From JALZUV01 sp964654855 (GTDB lineage: Bacteria; Pseudomonadota; Alphaproteobacteria; Rickettsiales; JALZUV01): DNA of 64,000 bases. Positions 1 through 6,682 of this stretch are shown here, piece after piece. Where the stretch lies: the NCBI GenBank assembly GCA_964654855.1, contig CAZZJS010000001.1, forward strand, positions 186,001 to 250,000. The letters run 5' to 3'. Numbering within the stretch: position 1 is the first letter of the stretch; each line of letters begins with the position of its first letter. Below the pieces are notes generated by a model that made no database searches, was not told the origin of the DNA, and was given only the letters and a program-made list of their open reading frames with translations. The translations under genes and the position numbers were made by a program.

Positions 1-548
1 AGATGCTCGCTCCCATTTCTGCCTATTTTTTGAATGATCCTTTGCGGTTGGCCGCGTTAAATTCATTATTGGTTTTAACGCAAACCACCATGGCTGAGCA
101 TGACCCGCATCCAAAGCTTTATGATGCGTTGGTAGGGCTGCTAGAAAAAATGAAACATAATGATGCGAGTTGGCAGGCTGATTACGCACGATACGAGCTT
201 CTGCTGCTTTCTGAATGTGGCTTCCGATTAGAGCTTAAGCGCTGCGTGGTGACAGGAGAGACCGAAAACCTCGCTTATGTTTCACCTAAGTCAGGCTGCG
301 CAGTCACGGAAGAGGCAGGAGCGGCTTATAAAGAAAAGCTGCTTATATTGCCGGCCTTTTTGCACGATTTTTCTGCGCCTATTGATGCGGTGTTGTTGAA
401 TCAGGCTTTTCGTCTAACGGGTTACTTTTTGGAACATAGGCTATTTGCAAGCCATAATAAATCGCTCCCCGAAGCTCGCACACGATTTTCGAAACAACTC
501 AATAAAAGCTTGGAATCCTCTGTGGAAGCGGATAAGACATATGCATGA
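1..548 (+). CDS. recO: DNA repair protein RecO, 5' end cut by window edge
   Basis: The visible 181 residues match the helical C-terminal part of RecO, the mediator that loads RecA on SSB-coated single strands in the RecFOR pathway. The pattern of a Cys followed by a TG dipeptide (CVVTG near residue 81) and then the YVSPKSGCAV stretch is typical of alphaproteobacterial RecO. The N-terminal OB fold is missing because the gene begins before the window, so the Met at position 3 is internal. The stop overlaps the parC start by four bases (ATGA), which suggests translational coupling. The family assignment is fairly secure; the true start cannot be seen. Confidence 0.85.
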   Translation, partial: MLAPISAYFLNDPLRLAALNSLLVLTQTTMAEHDPHPKLYDALVGLLEKMKHNDASWQADYARYELLLLSECGFRLELKRCVVTGETENLAYVSPKSGCAVTEEAGAAYKEKLLILPAFLHDFSAPIDAVLLNQAFRLTGYFLEHRLFASHNKSLPEARTRFSKQLNKSLESSVEADKTYA

Positions 549-2776
549 GTAAAAATAATAATAAGGCCGAAGCGCCCATTTCAACTGTTGCTTTTAAAGA
601 TGCCATTGGCGAGCGTTACCTTGCCTATGCCATGTCCACCATCACATCGCGCTCGCTGCCTGATGTGCGTGATGGGTTAAAACCCGTTCACCGTCGTTTG
701 CTTTATGCGATGCTTCAATTGAAGCTCGACCCTGCGAGTGGTTATAAAAAATGTGCGCGTGTGGTGGGTGATGTAATTGGTAAATATCACCCACATGGCG
801 ATACTGCCGTGTATGATACGATGGTGCGTTTGGCACAAGATTTTGCGGTGCGTTATCCGTTGGTTGAAGGGCAAGGGAATTTTGGTTCGGTCGATGGTGA
901 TAATGCAGCGGCCATGCGTTATACGGAAGCCAAGTTAACTGCTGTTGCGATGACACTGCTCGACGGTTTGAAAGAGAATACCGTTGAGTTTAGCCCTACC
1001 TATGATGGCTCTGATGATGAGCCTGTGGTGCTTCCATCCGCTTTTCCGAACTTGCTGGCAAATGGCTCTGAGGGGATCGCCGTAGGGATGGCGACCTCTA
1101 TTCCGCCGCATAATGCGGGCGAACTATGCGCTGCGCTGTTGCACCTGATCAAAACACCTGAGGCTCGCATTGATACATTGGTAAATAAAGTGCAAGGGCC
1201 TGACTTCCCTACAGGTGGCGTGATTGTTGAGCCGCGCGAGAATATCGTGAAGGCTTATGAAACGGGTAAAGGATCTTTCCGTACTCGTGCAAAATGGGAG
1301 GTGGAGAAGCTCTCTCACGGCCTGTTCCAAATTATTATTACAGAGATTCCGTATCAGGTACAAAAGTCTCGTTTGCTAGAAAAAATGGCCGAGCTATTCC
1401 GCGCGAAAAAGTTGCCATTACTTGCTAATTTTCGCGATGAATCGACTGAAGATATCCGCATTGTGCTAGAGCCAAAGAGCCGTCAGGTGGATCCTGACAT
1501 GCTGATGGAGTCGCTCTTTAAAGTGACCGAATTAGAAAACCGCTTTAGCCTGAATATGAATGTGCTAGATGCGACGGGTGTGCCGCGTGTGATGAACTTG
1601 CGCGAGGTGCTTCGTAGCTTCCTCGATCATCGTATGGATGTGTTGATTCGCCGTTCAGAATATCGTTTGGAGAAGATCGCGCATCGTCTCGAAATTCTGG
1701 AAGGCTTGTTGATTGCATATCTGAATCTGGATGAAGTGATTCGCATTATCCGCGAGGAAGGTGAGCCGAAAAAAGTGATGATGGAAAAGTGGAAGCTATC
1801 GGATGTTCAGGTAGAAGCGATCCTCAATATGCGCCTTCGTCAGCTTCGTAAGCTTGAGGAAATAGAGATTAAAACCGAACATGATGCTCTATCTGCAGAG
1901 CAGGCGGGTTTGCAAAAACTTCTCAAATCAGAAGAGCTGCGTTGGGATAGAATTTCGGAAGAGATTAAAGAAACTAAAGCTGCCTTTGGCCAGAAGACTG
2001 AGCTTGGTGCCCGTCGTACACAATTTGCGGATGCGCCAACGGATGTGGTTGTTTCCATTGAAGCCTTTGTGGAGAAAGAAGCCCTAACGGTGCTCTTCTC
2101 TAAACGCGGTTGGGTTCGCGCGTTGAAGGGGCATAACCAAACGACGACCGATTATAAAGAAGGCGATAGCGAACAATTTGTGCTGAACGCTTATACGACC
2201 GATCAAATTCTTTGTTTCGCCAGTAATGGGCGTTGTTACACGATTAGCGGCGATAAAATCCCGCGTGGTCGCGGGCATGGCGAGCCGCTTAATTTGAGTA
2301 TCGATATTGATAGTAGTGCCGATATTATCGGCATGGCCGTTTATACGGAAGGCGAGCGCTACTTGCTCGCATCATCCGCCGGTAAAGGGTTCGTTGTGAA
2401 GGCAGCGGATATGGTGGCTTCGACCAAAACCGGTAAGCAGGTGCTTAACCCGCCAGGCGAATCGAAGGGTGTGGTGTTCCGTAAAATGCCAGATGATGCG
2501 ACCCATATTGCCGTAACGGGTACGAGCCGTAAGCTACTTGTTTTTCCAATAGATCAATTGCCAGAAATGAAAAAGGGGCAGGGCGTAACCTTACAAAAAT
2601 ATAAGGATGCAGAACTGACGGATGCGATGGCCATTAACATTGAACAAGGATTAAGCTGGGCGCAGGGCGAGAATCGTACTCGTACGGAAGAGAATCTCAC
2701 CTCATGGCTAGGAAACCGTGCAGCGGCAGGTAAGCTGCCTCCACAAGGTTTCCCGCGTAGTAATAAATTTAATTAG
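545..2776 (+). CDS. parC: DNA topoisomerase IV subunit A
   Basis: ParC is the DNA-cleaving subunit of topoisomerase IV, which decatenates daughter chromosomes together with ParE. The 743-residue length is usual for alphaproteobacterial ParC. The DGLKPVHRR motif lies near residue 43, the HPHGDTAVYD quinolone-determining region near 82-91, and the catalytic Tyr in AAMRYTEAKL at residue 126. The C-terminal part has the shorter beta-pinwheel expected for ParC rather than GyrA. The position equivalent to E. coli Ser80 is Thr87 and that of Glu84 is Asp91, both probably natural. It overlaps recO by four bases. Confidence 0.95.
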   Translation: MSKNNNKAEAPISTVAFKDAIGERYLAYAMSTITSRSLPDVRDGLKPVHRRLLYAMLQLKLDPASGYKKCARVVGDVIGKYHPHGDTAVYDTMVRLAQDFAVRYPLVEGQGNFGSVDGDNAAAMRYTEAKLTAVAMTLLDGLKENTVEFSPTYDGSDDEPVVLPSAFPNLLANGSEGIAVGMATSIPPHNAGELCAALLHLIKTPEARIDTLVNKVQGPDFPTGGVIVEPRENIVKAYETGKGSFRTRAKWEVEKLSHGLFQIIITEIPYQVQKSRLLEKMAELFRAKKLPLLANFRDESTEDIRIVLEPKSRQVDPDMLMESLFKVTELENRFSLNMNVLDATGVPRVMNLREVLRSFLDHRMDVLIRRSEYRLEKIAHRLEILEGLLIAYLNLDEVIRIIREEGEPKKVMMEKWKLSDVQVEAILNMRLRQLRKLEEIEIKTEHDALSAEQAGLQKLLKSEELRWDRISEEIKETKAAFGQKTELGARRTQFADAPTDVVVSIEAFVEKEALTVLFSKRGWVRALKGHNQTTTDYKEGDSEQFVLNAYTTDQILCFASNGRCYTISGDKIPRGRGHGEPLNLSIDIDSSADIIGMAVYTEGERYLLASSAGKGFVVKAADMVASTKTGKQVLNPPGESKGVVFRKMPDDATHIAVTGTSRKLLVFPIDQLPEMKKGQGVTLQKYKDAELTDAMAINIEQGLSWAQGENRTRTEENLTSWLGNRAAAGKLPPQGFPRSNKFN

Positions 2777-2797
2777 GCTTTAAATTTAGATCTTTAA

Positions 2798-3325
2798 TTA
2801 GCAGTTCACTTGAACCGTTTGTGCATTCTCGGCTTGCGTTACCACTTTCTGAGCATGTGATTTAGGGCGTTCTGCATTCACAATATCTGTAGGACTCTTC
2901 GGAGTAACCTTAGTAGCCGCTGTTTCTTTCGGTTGATTTATTGCTGCTTGTGCAAGTTGAGAGGCAACAGTTCCACTATCTTTGCTTGCTTCTTTCGCTG
3001 CTGCTTGAGCTGCCGCAACACCTGCTTTCTGTGCTTCATAGTTTTGAATACCTCGGTCAATAACGTTTGTAAGTTGCTCTTTGGTGAGTGTTACGGTTTC
3101 TTCTTTAGGCGTTACTTGCGTAGGAGTTTTTGTTTCAACTGCTGCTTTTGGTTCTACGGCAGTCAGAGTTGGTACAGCTTCTTTAACGACATCCGTGACA
3201 GCATTTGGAACTACATTTGTTGTAGTTGCTTCTGGCACCGCCATTGCGGGCGTAACGGGAGCGGCTGCCGTTACAGTGGTTGTGTCTGTTGCTGGAATGG
3301 CGTTAGTCGTTGTACCTGTCGTCAT
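2798..3325 (-). CDS. Ala/Thr/Val-rich disordered protein of unknown function
   Basis: I do not recognise this 175-residue protein. It has no signal peptide or membrane segment. The first 80 residues are Thr/Val/Ala/Pro rich and look disordered. A short Lys/Glu/Gln helix near residues 75-110 (KEQLTNVIDRG onward) is followed by another low-complexity stretch, and the penultimate-to-last residues are Asn-Cys. A good RBS-like GAGGAT precedes the ATG. It is convergent with parC and divergent from the HTH-receiver gene. Low complexity makes false homology likely in searches. Confidence 0.6.
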   Translation of the reverse strand: MTTGTTTNAIPATDTTTVTAAAPVTPAMAVPEATTTNVVPNAVTDVVKEAVPTLTAVEPKAAVETKTPTQVTPKEETVTLTKEQLTNVIDRGIQNYEAQKAGVAAAQAAAKEASKDSGTVASQLAQAAINQPKETAATKVTPKSPTDIVNAERPKSHAQKVVTQAENAQTVQVNC

Positions 3326-3522
3326 GAATTATCCTCGTTGTTAGTGTTTCTTGCTGAGGAATATAACAAAACTATATTACAGAATGATGACGGTTCGAAA
3401 AAATAATTGAACGATGAGGTGATTTAGGGGAGATGTTTCTTTATCTTAATAAGAGAAATTCTCTTCATACTAATCCTTAGAATTGCTTTTATTTTCTCAT
3501 TAGATGAGATAAACAGCTCTCT

Positions 3523-4227
3523 ATGAGTGATTTAGATTTTAATAAATATATCGGTGCCCGCATTCGTAAGAAGCGTAAACAAATGGGAATCAGCCTTCAA
3601 CAGTTGGCAGATTTGCTTAAACTTTCTTGTCAGCAAGTTCAGAAATATGAATCAGGAGCTAGTAAGGTTTCAGCGGATCGTTTAGCACTTATTTCGCATA
3701 TTTTTAGCGAGCCAGTTGAGTATTTCTATAGTGATATTGATTTTAATGCGATCACGATTGGCGATAGCGCGAAACCTACTGTGATCACCGGTAGCCGTCA
3801 GAAAAAATTACAACTTATGTTGGTGGAAGATAGTCCCGCAGATGCTATTTTATTTCGCGAAACTGCCGAGCAGGTAGAGATGGTTGGCGATATCACCATT
3901 GAGCATCATGCGAATAAGGTGATTCCATTTTTATTGAACCACCATCAAAACCCAAATCATCAACTCCCGGACATCTTGTTTTTGGAAATAAGCCTTTCAT
4001 CAGGTAATGGTTTTGATTTGTTAAAGAAGATTAAAGAGGATCATAGCTTGCGCCACCTGGTTGTTGTTGTAATTTCGGGAAGCATCAACTGGGATGATAT
4101 GATGCGCAGTTACCGTATGGGTGCCGCGAGTTACATCCTTAAATCGGGTAAAGAAGATAGTTTAAAAGATCTGCTCAAAAACGTGTTGAACTATTGGGTT
4201 AATGCGCCGATTTTACCTAATATGTAG
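3523..4227 (+). CDS. XRE-type HTH fused to a receiver domain (phospho-Asp replaced by Glu)
   Basis: Residues 8-70 form an XRE/Cro-type helix-turn-helix of the alphaproteobacterial kind, with the QQVQKYESGASKVSADRL recognition region. Residues 95-228 form a response-regulator receiver domain with the acidic pair Glu102-Asp103 (VEDSPAD), Ser185/187 (ISGS) and the conserved Lys207 (YILKSG). The position that should hold the phospho-accepting Asp is Glu155 (LFLEISLSSGNG). Domain order, HTH first and receiver last, is the reverse of most response regulators. No kinase gene is adjacent. It may be a constitutively active-like or phosphorylation-independent regulator. The domain calls are secure; the function is inferred. 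Confidence 0.85.
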   Translation: MSDLDFNKYIGARIRKKRKQMGISLQQLADLLKLSCQQVQKYESGASKVSADRLALISHIFSEPVEYFYSDIDFNAITIGDSAKPTVITGSRQKKLQLMLVEDSPADAILFRETAEQVEMVGDITIEHHANKVIPFLLNHHQNPNHQLPDILFLEISLSSGNGFDLLKKIKEDHSLRHLVVVVISGSINWDDMMRSYRMGAASYILKSGKEDSLKDLLKNVLNYWVNAPILPNM

Positions 4228-4247
4228 GGCACCTAGATAAAAAACAA

Positions 4248-4270
4248 AGGCCTCTATGAAGGTCTGTTTT
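4248..4270. terminator. Bidirectional terminator between convergent genes
   Basis: A six-base-pair stem (AGGCCT / AGGTCT with one G-T wobble) encloses a six-base loop. It is followed by GTTTT on the plus strand and by TTGTTTTTT on the minus strand. It sits between the HTH-receiver gene and the end of the DoxX operon and works better on paper for the minus strand. Confidence 0.55.
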
Positions 4271-4312
4271 AGGTCAAAAATTCTTCTAAAGTAAATCATA
4301 GTCAAAGCATAT

Positions 4313-4546
4313 CTATGCTTTATTGCCGGATTGCTGTTTAGAGTGAGAGCGTGTTAACCGCTTCTTCCAAAGGCCGATGCTTAGTAGAAGAGGGGTGAGA
4401 ATGAGGCATGCTGGGCAAAAGTATCCCGCACTGATTTTAGTAAAAATACCATAAACCCCGCTTAAAGCACCTAGCCCAAGAAAGGTGTTGCCACTCTCTT
4501 CCTTGGGCAAGCTTTGTTCTTTAGTTGTGATAGGGGGGTTACTCAT
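4313..4546 (-). CDS. Small membrane protein with intramembrane CPAC motif
   Basis: A 77-residue protein with two predicted membrane helices (about 22-38 and 42-60). A Cys-Pro-Ala-Cys pair lies at the start of the second helix and the tail is basic. Its ATG overlaps the stop of the DoxX gene (ATGA), so the two are probably translated together from the metal-stress promoter upstream of doxX. CxxC in a membrane helix recalls MerC/MerT-like mercury or copper membrane proteins, but I cannot assign a family. A role in metal handling is inferred only from context and the motif. Confidence 0.65.
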   Translation of the reverse strand: MSNPPITTKEQSLPKEESGNTFLGLGALSGVYGIFTKISAGYFCPACLILTPLLLSIGLWKKRLTRSHSKQQSGNKA

Positions 4547-4974
4547 GCAATCTTCTCAAAATGGCGTTTTGCGTAATGATCTACAGAGAATTTACCGGCA
4601 CCATAAGTGATAAGAATACCAAGTAGGAGTGCCCAATAAGCGTGTTCAGGATACGAGTTATAGGTAAATTCGATCACTGCAGTCATCACCAATAAAGGTA
4701 TTGCGGCGAAACGAGTAAAGAGACCTAAAACGAGTAGGGGTGGCATAATGAGTTCAAAGAAAGTAGCGGAAAATGCAGCAAAAGCGACTGGGAGAACCGG
4801 CACTGCATATTCATACTCAAATAGGCTGAGGGTGCTTTCCCAATTATCAATTTTACTCAAACCAGCCATAAAGAAAACCTTTGCGATCCAAACTCGAGTG
4901 AGAAGCAATATGACATCATGCAATGGTGCTAGCATTACGATTAGTTGATTGTATAAATTGTTCAAAGTAGGCAT
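4543..4974 (-). CDS. DoxX family membrane protein (BufD-like)
   Basis: The 143 residues contain four predicted membrane helices and the DoxX hallmarks: LLTRVWIAKVFFMAGLSKI near residue 24, a PPLLVLGLFTRFAA segment near 77, and a GAGKFSVDH end. DoxX proteins often accompany DUF692/DUF2063/DUF2282 genes, where one has been called BufD. A clear Shine-Dalgarno AAGGAA lies upstream. The promoter-like element at 5016-5041 on the same strand matches the one in front of bufA, so this divergent gene probably belongs to the same regulon. Family is secure; the BufD role is inferred from location. Confidence 0.85.
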   Translation of the reverse strand: MPTLNNLYNQLIVMLAPLHDVILLLTRVWIAKVFFMAGLSKIDNWESTLSLFEYEYAVPVLPVAFAAFSATFFELIMPPLLVLGLFTRFAAIPLLVMTAVIEFTYNSYPEHAYWALLLGILITYGAGKFSVDHYAKRHFEKIA

Positions 4975-5015
4975 GGATTTTTTTCCTTAATTTTTTATAG
5001 TCAGTTAAATCAATA

Positions 5016-5041
5016 TTCGTTAAAAGAGATTAAAACGTTAC
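5016..5041 (-). promoter_or_regulatory. SigF-type ECF promoter for the doxX operon
   Basis: On the minus strand the sequence reads GTAACG (5041-5036), sixteen bases, then CGAA (5019-5016). This matches the GTAACC-N16-CGAA layout that I recall being reported for Caulobacter SigF promoters. The same arrangement precedes bufA. The distance to the doxX ATG is about 41 bases. Confidence 0.7.
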
Positions 5042-5046
5042 ATAAA

Positions 5047-5598
5047 ATGTCAGAGAGTCAAGAAAAACAGTGCCAAGAGTGGATGGCTGTAGCGCAAAAT
5101 GGCGATAAGGTGGCTTATGCGAAGCTGTTAGGCGTTGTTGAAAATTTGGCTACGCGGTATTTAGCAACACGTTTGGCGGTGCGCGATGATGCGAATGATT
5201 TAGTACAAGAAATTTTGATGTCGATTCACAAAGCGCGTGCAACTTACGACGCAAGTAAGCCATTTTATCCGTGGATGTATGCGATCTTTCGTTTTCGTTT
5301 GCAAGATTACTTGCGACGCTATTATCGCTTAAAAGAGCGTGAAACGGCGGAATCTCTAAACCCCGTAGAAGATTTACATGCGCTCAATCCTGAAGAGGCG
5401 ACCAGCGATAAAGAATTAAGTGAAAAATTATTGTCATATTTAAAGCCTAAGCAGCGAAGAATAGTAGAGTTGCTCTATTTAGAAGGGAATTCGGCGCAAG
5501 AAGTATCGGATGCAATGAAGATCTCCGTGCCAGATGTTCGCACTTCAGCCCATAGAGCGATGAAAGAATTACGTCAGAAAGCAGAAAAAGTAGGATGA
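5047..5598 (+). CDS. sigF: ECF sigma factor of the SigF (metal-stress) type
   Basis: A 183-residue ECF sigma factor. Region 2 covers about residues 27-95 (DDANDLVQEILMSIHKARATYD, then the -10 binding YPWMYAIFRFRLQDYLRRYYR). Region 4 covers about 120-178, with LKPKQRRIVELLYLEGNSAQEVS and the HTH ending in VRTSAHRAMKELR. Its stop overlaps the start of an NrsF/DUF1109 membrane protein, the usual anti-sigma partner of SigF, and bufA follows. No matching SigF-type promoter is visible in front of sigF itself, so autoregulation is not obvious. The RBS is weak (AAGAGA about 18 bases upstream). Confidence 0.85.
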   Translation: MSESQEKQCQEWMAVAQNGDKVAYAKLLGVVENLATRYLATRLAVRDDANDLVQEILMSIHKARATYDASKPFYPWMYAIFRFRLQDYLRRYYRLKERETAESLNPVEDLHALNPEEATSDKELSEKLLSYLKPKQRRIVELLYLEGNSAQEVSDAMKISVPDVRTSAHRAMKELRQKAEKVG

Positions 5599-6227
5599 AC
5601 CACGAAGCTCTTATAGCCAATTTAGTCGAAGAAGCGGCACCTGTTAAGCCGATGAGCCTATCTCGTCGATACGTCACGGTAGCTTTGGCGGTGACGGCTT
5701 ATATGATGTTATTGGTGCTTGCTATGGGTTGGCGTTCTGACTTGGCAGCGCAGTTAGGCACTTTGGTCTATGTTTCAGAAATGCTGATGAGTTTATGCCT
5801 GATTTATGGCGGAGCTTTGATGGCAATGCGCTTATCTGTTCCACGTGCTGGCTCTATGCCAGTGGGGTGGGTGTTAGTGACCATTGCTTTCTTTATCGGT
5901 ATTGCAGTTATGCTCTTGGGGCAAGTCAGTACAGAAACGCTTAAAGCCTCTTTACAATCGGATCATTTTCTTGTCACAATCTCTGTTGTGGGTGTAGCGC
6001 TTCCTGTAGTAATTGGTTTATTTGTGATGCTCCGCCGTGGTGCGCCGACTCAGCTTGGGTGGGCAGGAGCGATGGCGCTTATGTCTGCGAGTGCAACAGG
6101 GCATTTCGTTCTGCGTCTAACAGGAGAAGCTAATAATCTCGCAGATGTATTGGTTTGGTGTTATTCCCCGATTCTATTTTTCGCGATTATTGGGGTGTTT
6201 ATTGGGAAGCAAGCACTCTATTGGTAA
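5595..6227 (+). CDS. nrsF: NrsF/DUF1109 family anti-sigma factor
   Basis: A 210-residue inner-membrane protein with six predicted helices (about 27-45, 55-78, 92-112, 125-146, 155-172, 184-205). The LRRGAPT motif at 147-152 is typical of DUF1109/NrsF, which holds SigF at the membrane until metal stress releases it. Family members usually carry two conserved Cys, one before the RRGAP helix and one about 25 residues after it. Here those places hold non-Cys residues (around 127-131 and 174-177), and the only Cys are C68 and C189. It overlaps sigF by four bases. Family is secure; sensing mode is uncertain. Confidence 0.85.
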   Translation: MNHEALIANLVEEAAPVKPMSLSRRYVTVALAVTAYMMLLVLAMGWRSDLAAQLGTLVYVSEMLMSLCLIYGGALMAMRLSVPRAGSMPVGWVLVTIAFFIGIAVMLLGQVSTETLKASLQSDHFLVTISVVGVALPVVIGLFVMLRRGAPTQLGWAGAMALMSASATGHFVLRLTGEANNLADVLVWCYSPILFFAIIGVFIGKQALYW

Positions 6228-6245
6228 AATAATGCATGCTTTTAT

Positions 6246-6271
6246 GTAATTATTTTGCTAGGACTACCGAA
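6246..6271 (+). promoter_or_regulatory. SigF-type ECF promoter for bufA
   Basis: GTAATT (6246-6251), sixteen bases, then CGAA (6268-6271). It has the same spacing and the same -10 as the minus-strand element before doxX and lies 67 bases upstream of the bufA ATG. A promoter at this point would separate bufA expression from the sigF-nrsF transcript. Confidence 0.65.
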
Positions 6272-6338
6272 GTGGAGTCGCGAAGATACATTTTCGATTA
6301 GGCTTTATTTAAACAAATAAATATTGGAGAGATGACTT

Positions 6339-6614
6339 ATGACTAAAACAAAATTGATTATTCCAGCTGTTGCAATTGCTGCTGTTGTAGGCGTAATGGC
6401 ACTGAATGGTAACGAAGCTGAAGCTGCTAAGTCTGGCAAAGAAAAATGCTATGGCGTTGCTAAGGCAGGTAAAAACGATTGCGGTAATGTATCTGGTACG
6501 CATGGTTGTGCAGGTCAAGCTGCGACTGACGGTCTATGGGACGAGTGGGTATACCTACCTACAGGTTCTTGCGATAAAATCGCTGGCGGTACTACGGATC
6601 CGAAAAAAGGCTAA
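6339..6614 (+). CDS. bufA: Bufferin-type periplasmic metallophore precursor (BufA1, DUF2282)
   Basis: The 91-residue precursor starts with an N-terminal membrane/signal helix (TKLIIPAVAIAAVVGVMAL), with likely cleavage near residues 27-30. The mature part has four Cys (C37, C48, C57, C78) in the DUF2282 pattern KCYGVAKAGKNDC, then GCAGQ, then TGSC. BufA peptides are modified by a DUF692 (MNIO) enzyme with a DUF2063 partner and then bind copper in the periplasm; both partner domains are encoded in the next gene. SD GGAGAG precedes the ATG. A terminator hairpin follows, so this gene may be expressed above its maturase. Confidence 0.92.
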   Translation: MTKTKLIIPAVAIAAVVGVMALNGNEAEAAKSGKEKCYGVAKAGKNDCGNVSGTHGCAGQAATDGLWDEWVYLPTGSCDKIAGGTTDPKKG

Positions 6615-6637
6615 TTTAGCCTCTAAGCTTTTAAAGG

Positions 6638-6671
6638 AGCCGGGGGTGGTGGTGCTACCCTCGGCTTTTTT
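6638..6671 (+). terminator. Intra-operon terminator/attenuator after bufA
   Basis: The ten-base-pair stem AGCCGGGGGT / ACCCTCGGCT has one wobble pair and a nine-base loop. The right arm ends in a run of six T. It ends 12 bases before the bufBC start, so read-through must supply the enzyme mRNA. Confidence 0.75.
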
Positions 6672-6682
6672 ATGCGATAGAT

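Noticed and set aside
3332..3395. The shared octamer AACCGTCA upstream of the minus-strand genes at 3325 and 31291 as a common operator.
   Set aside because: Eight bases at different distances (63 and 41) from the starts is weak and could be chance.
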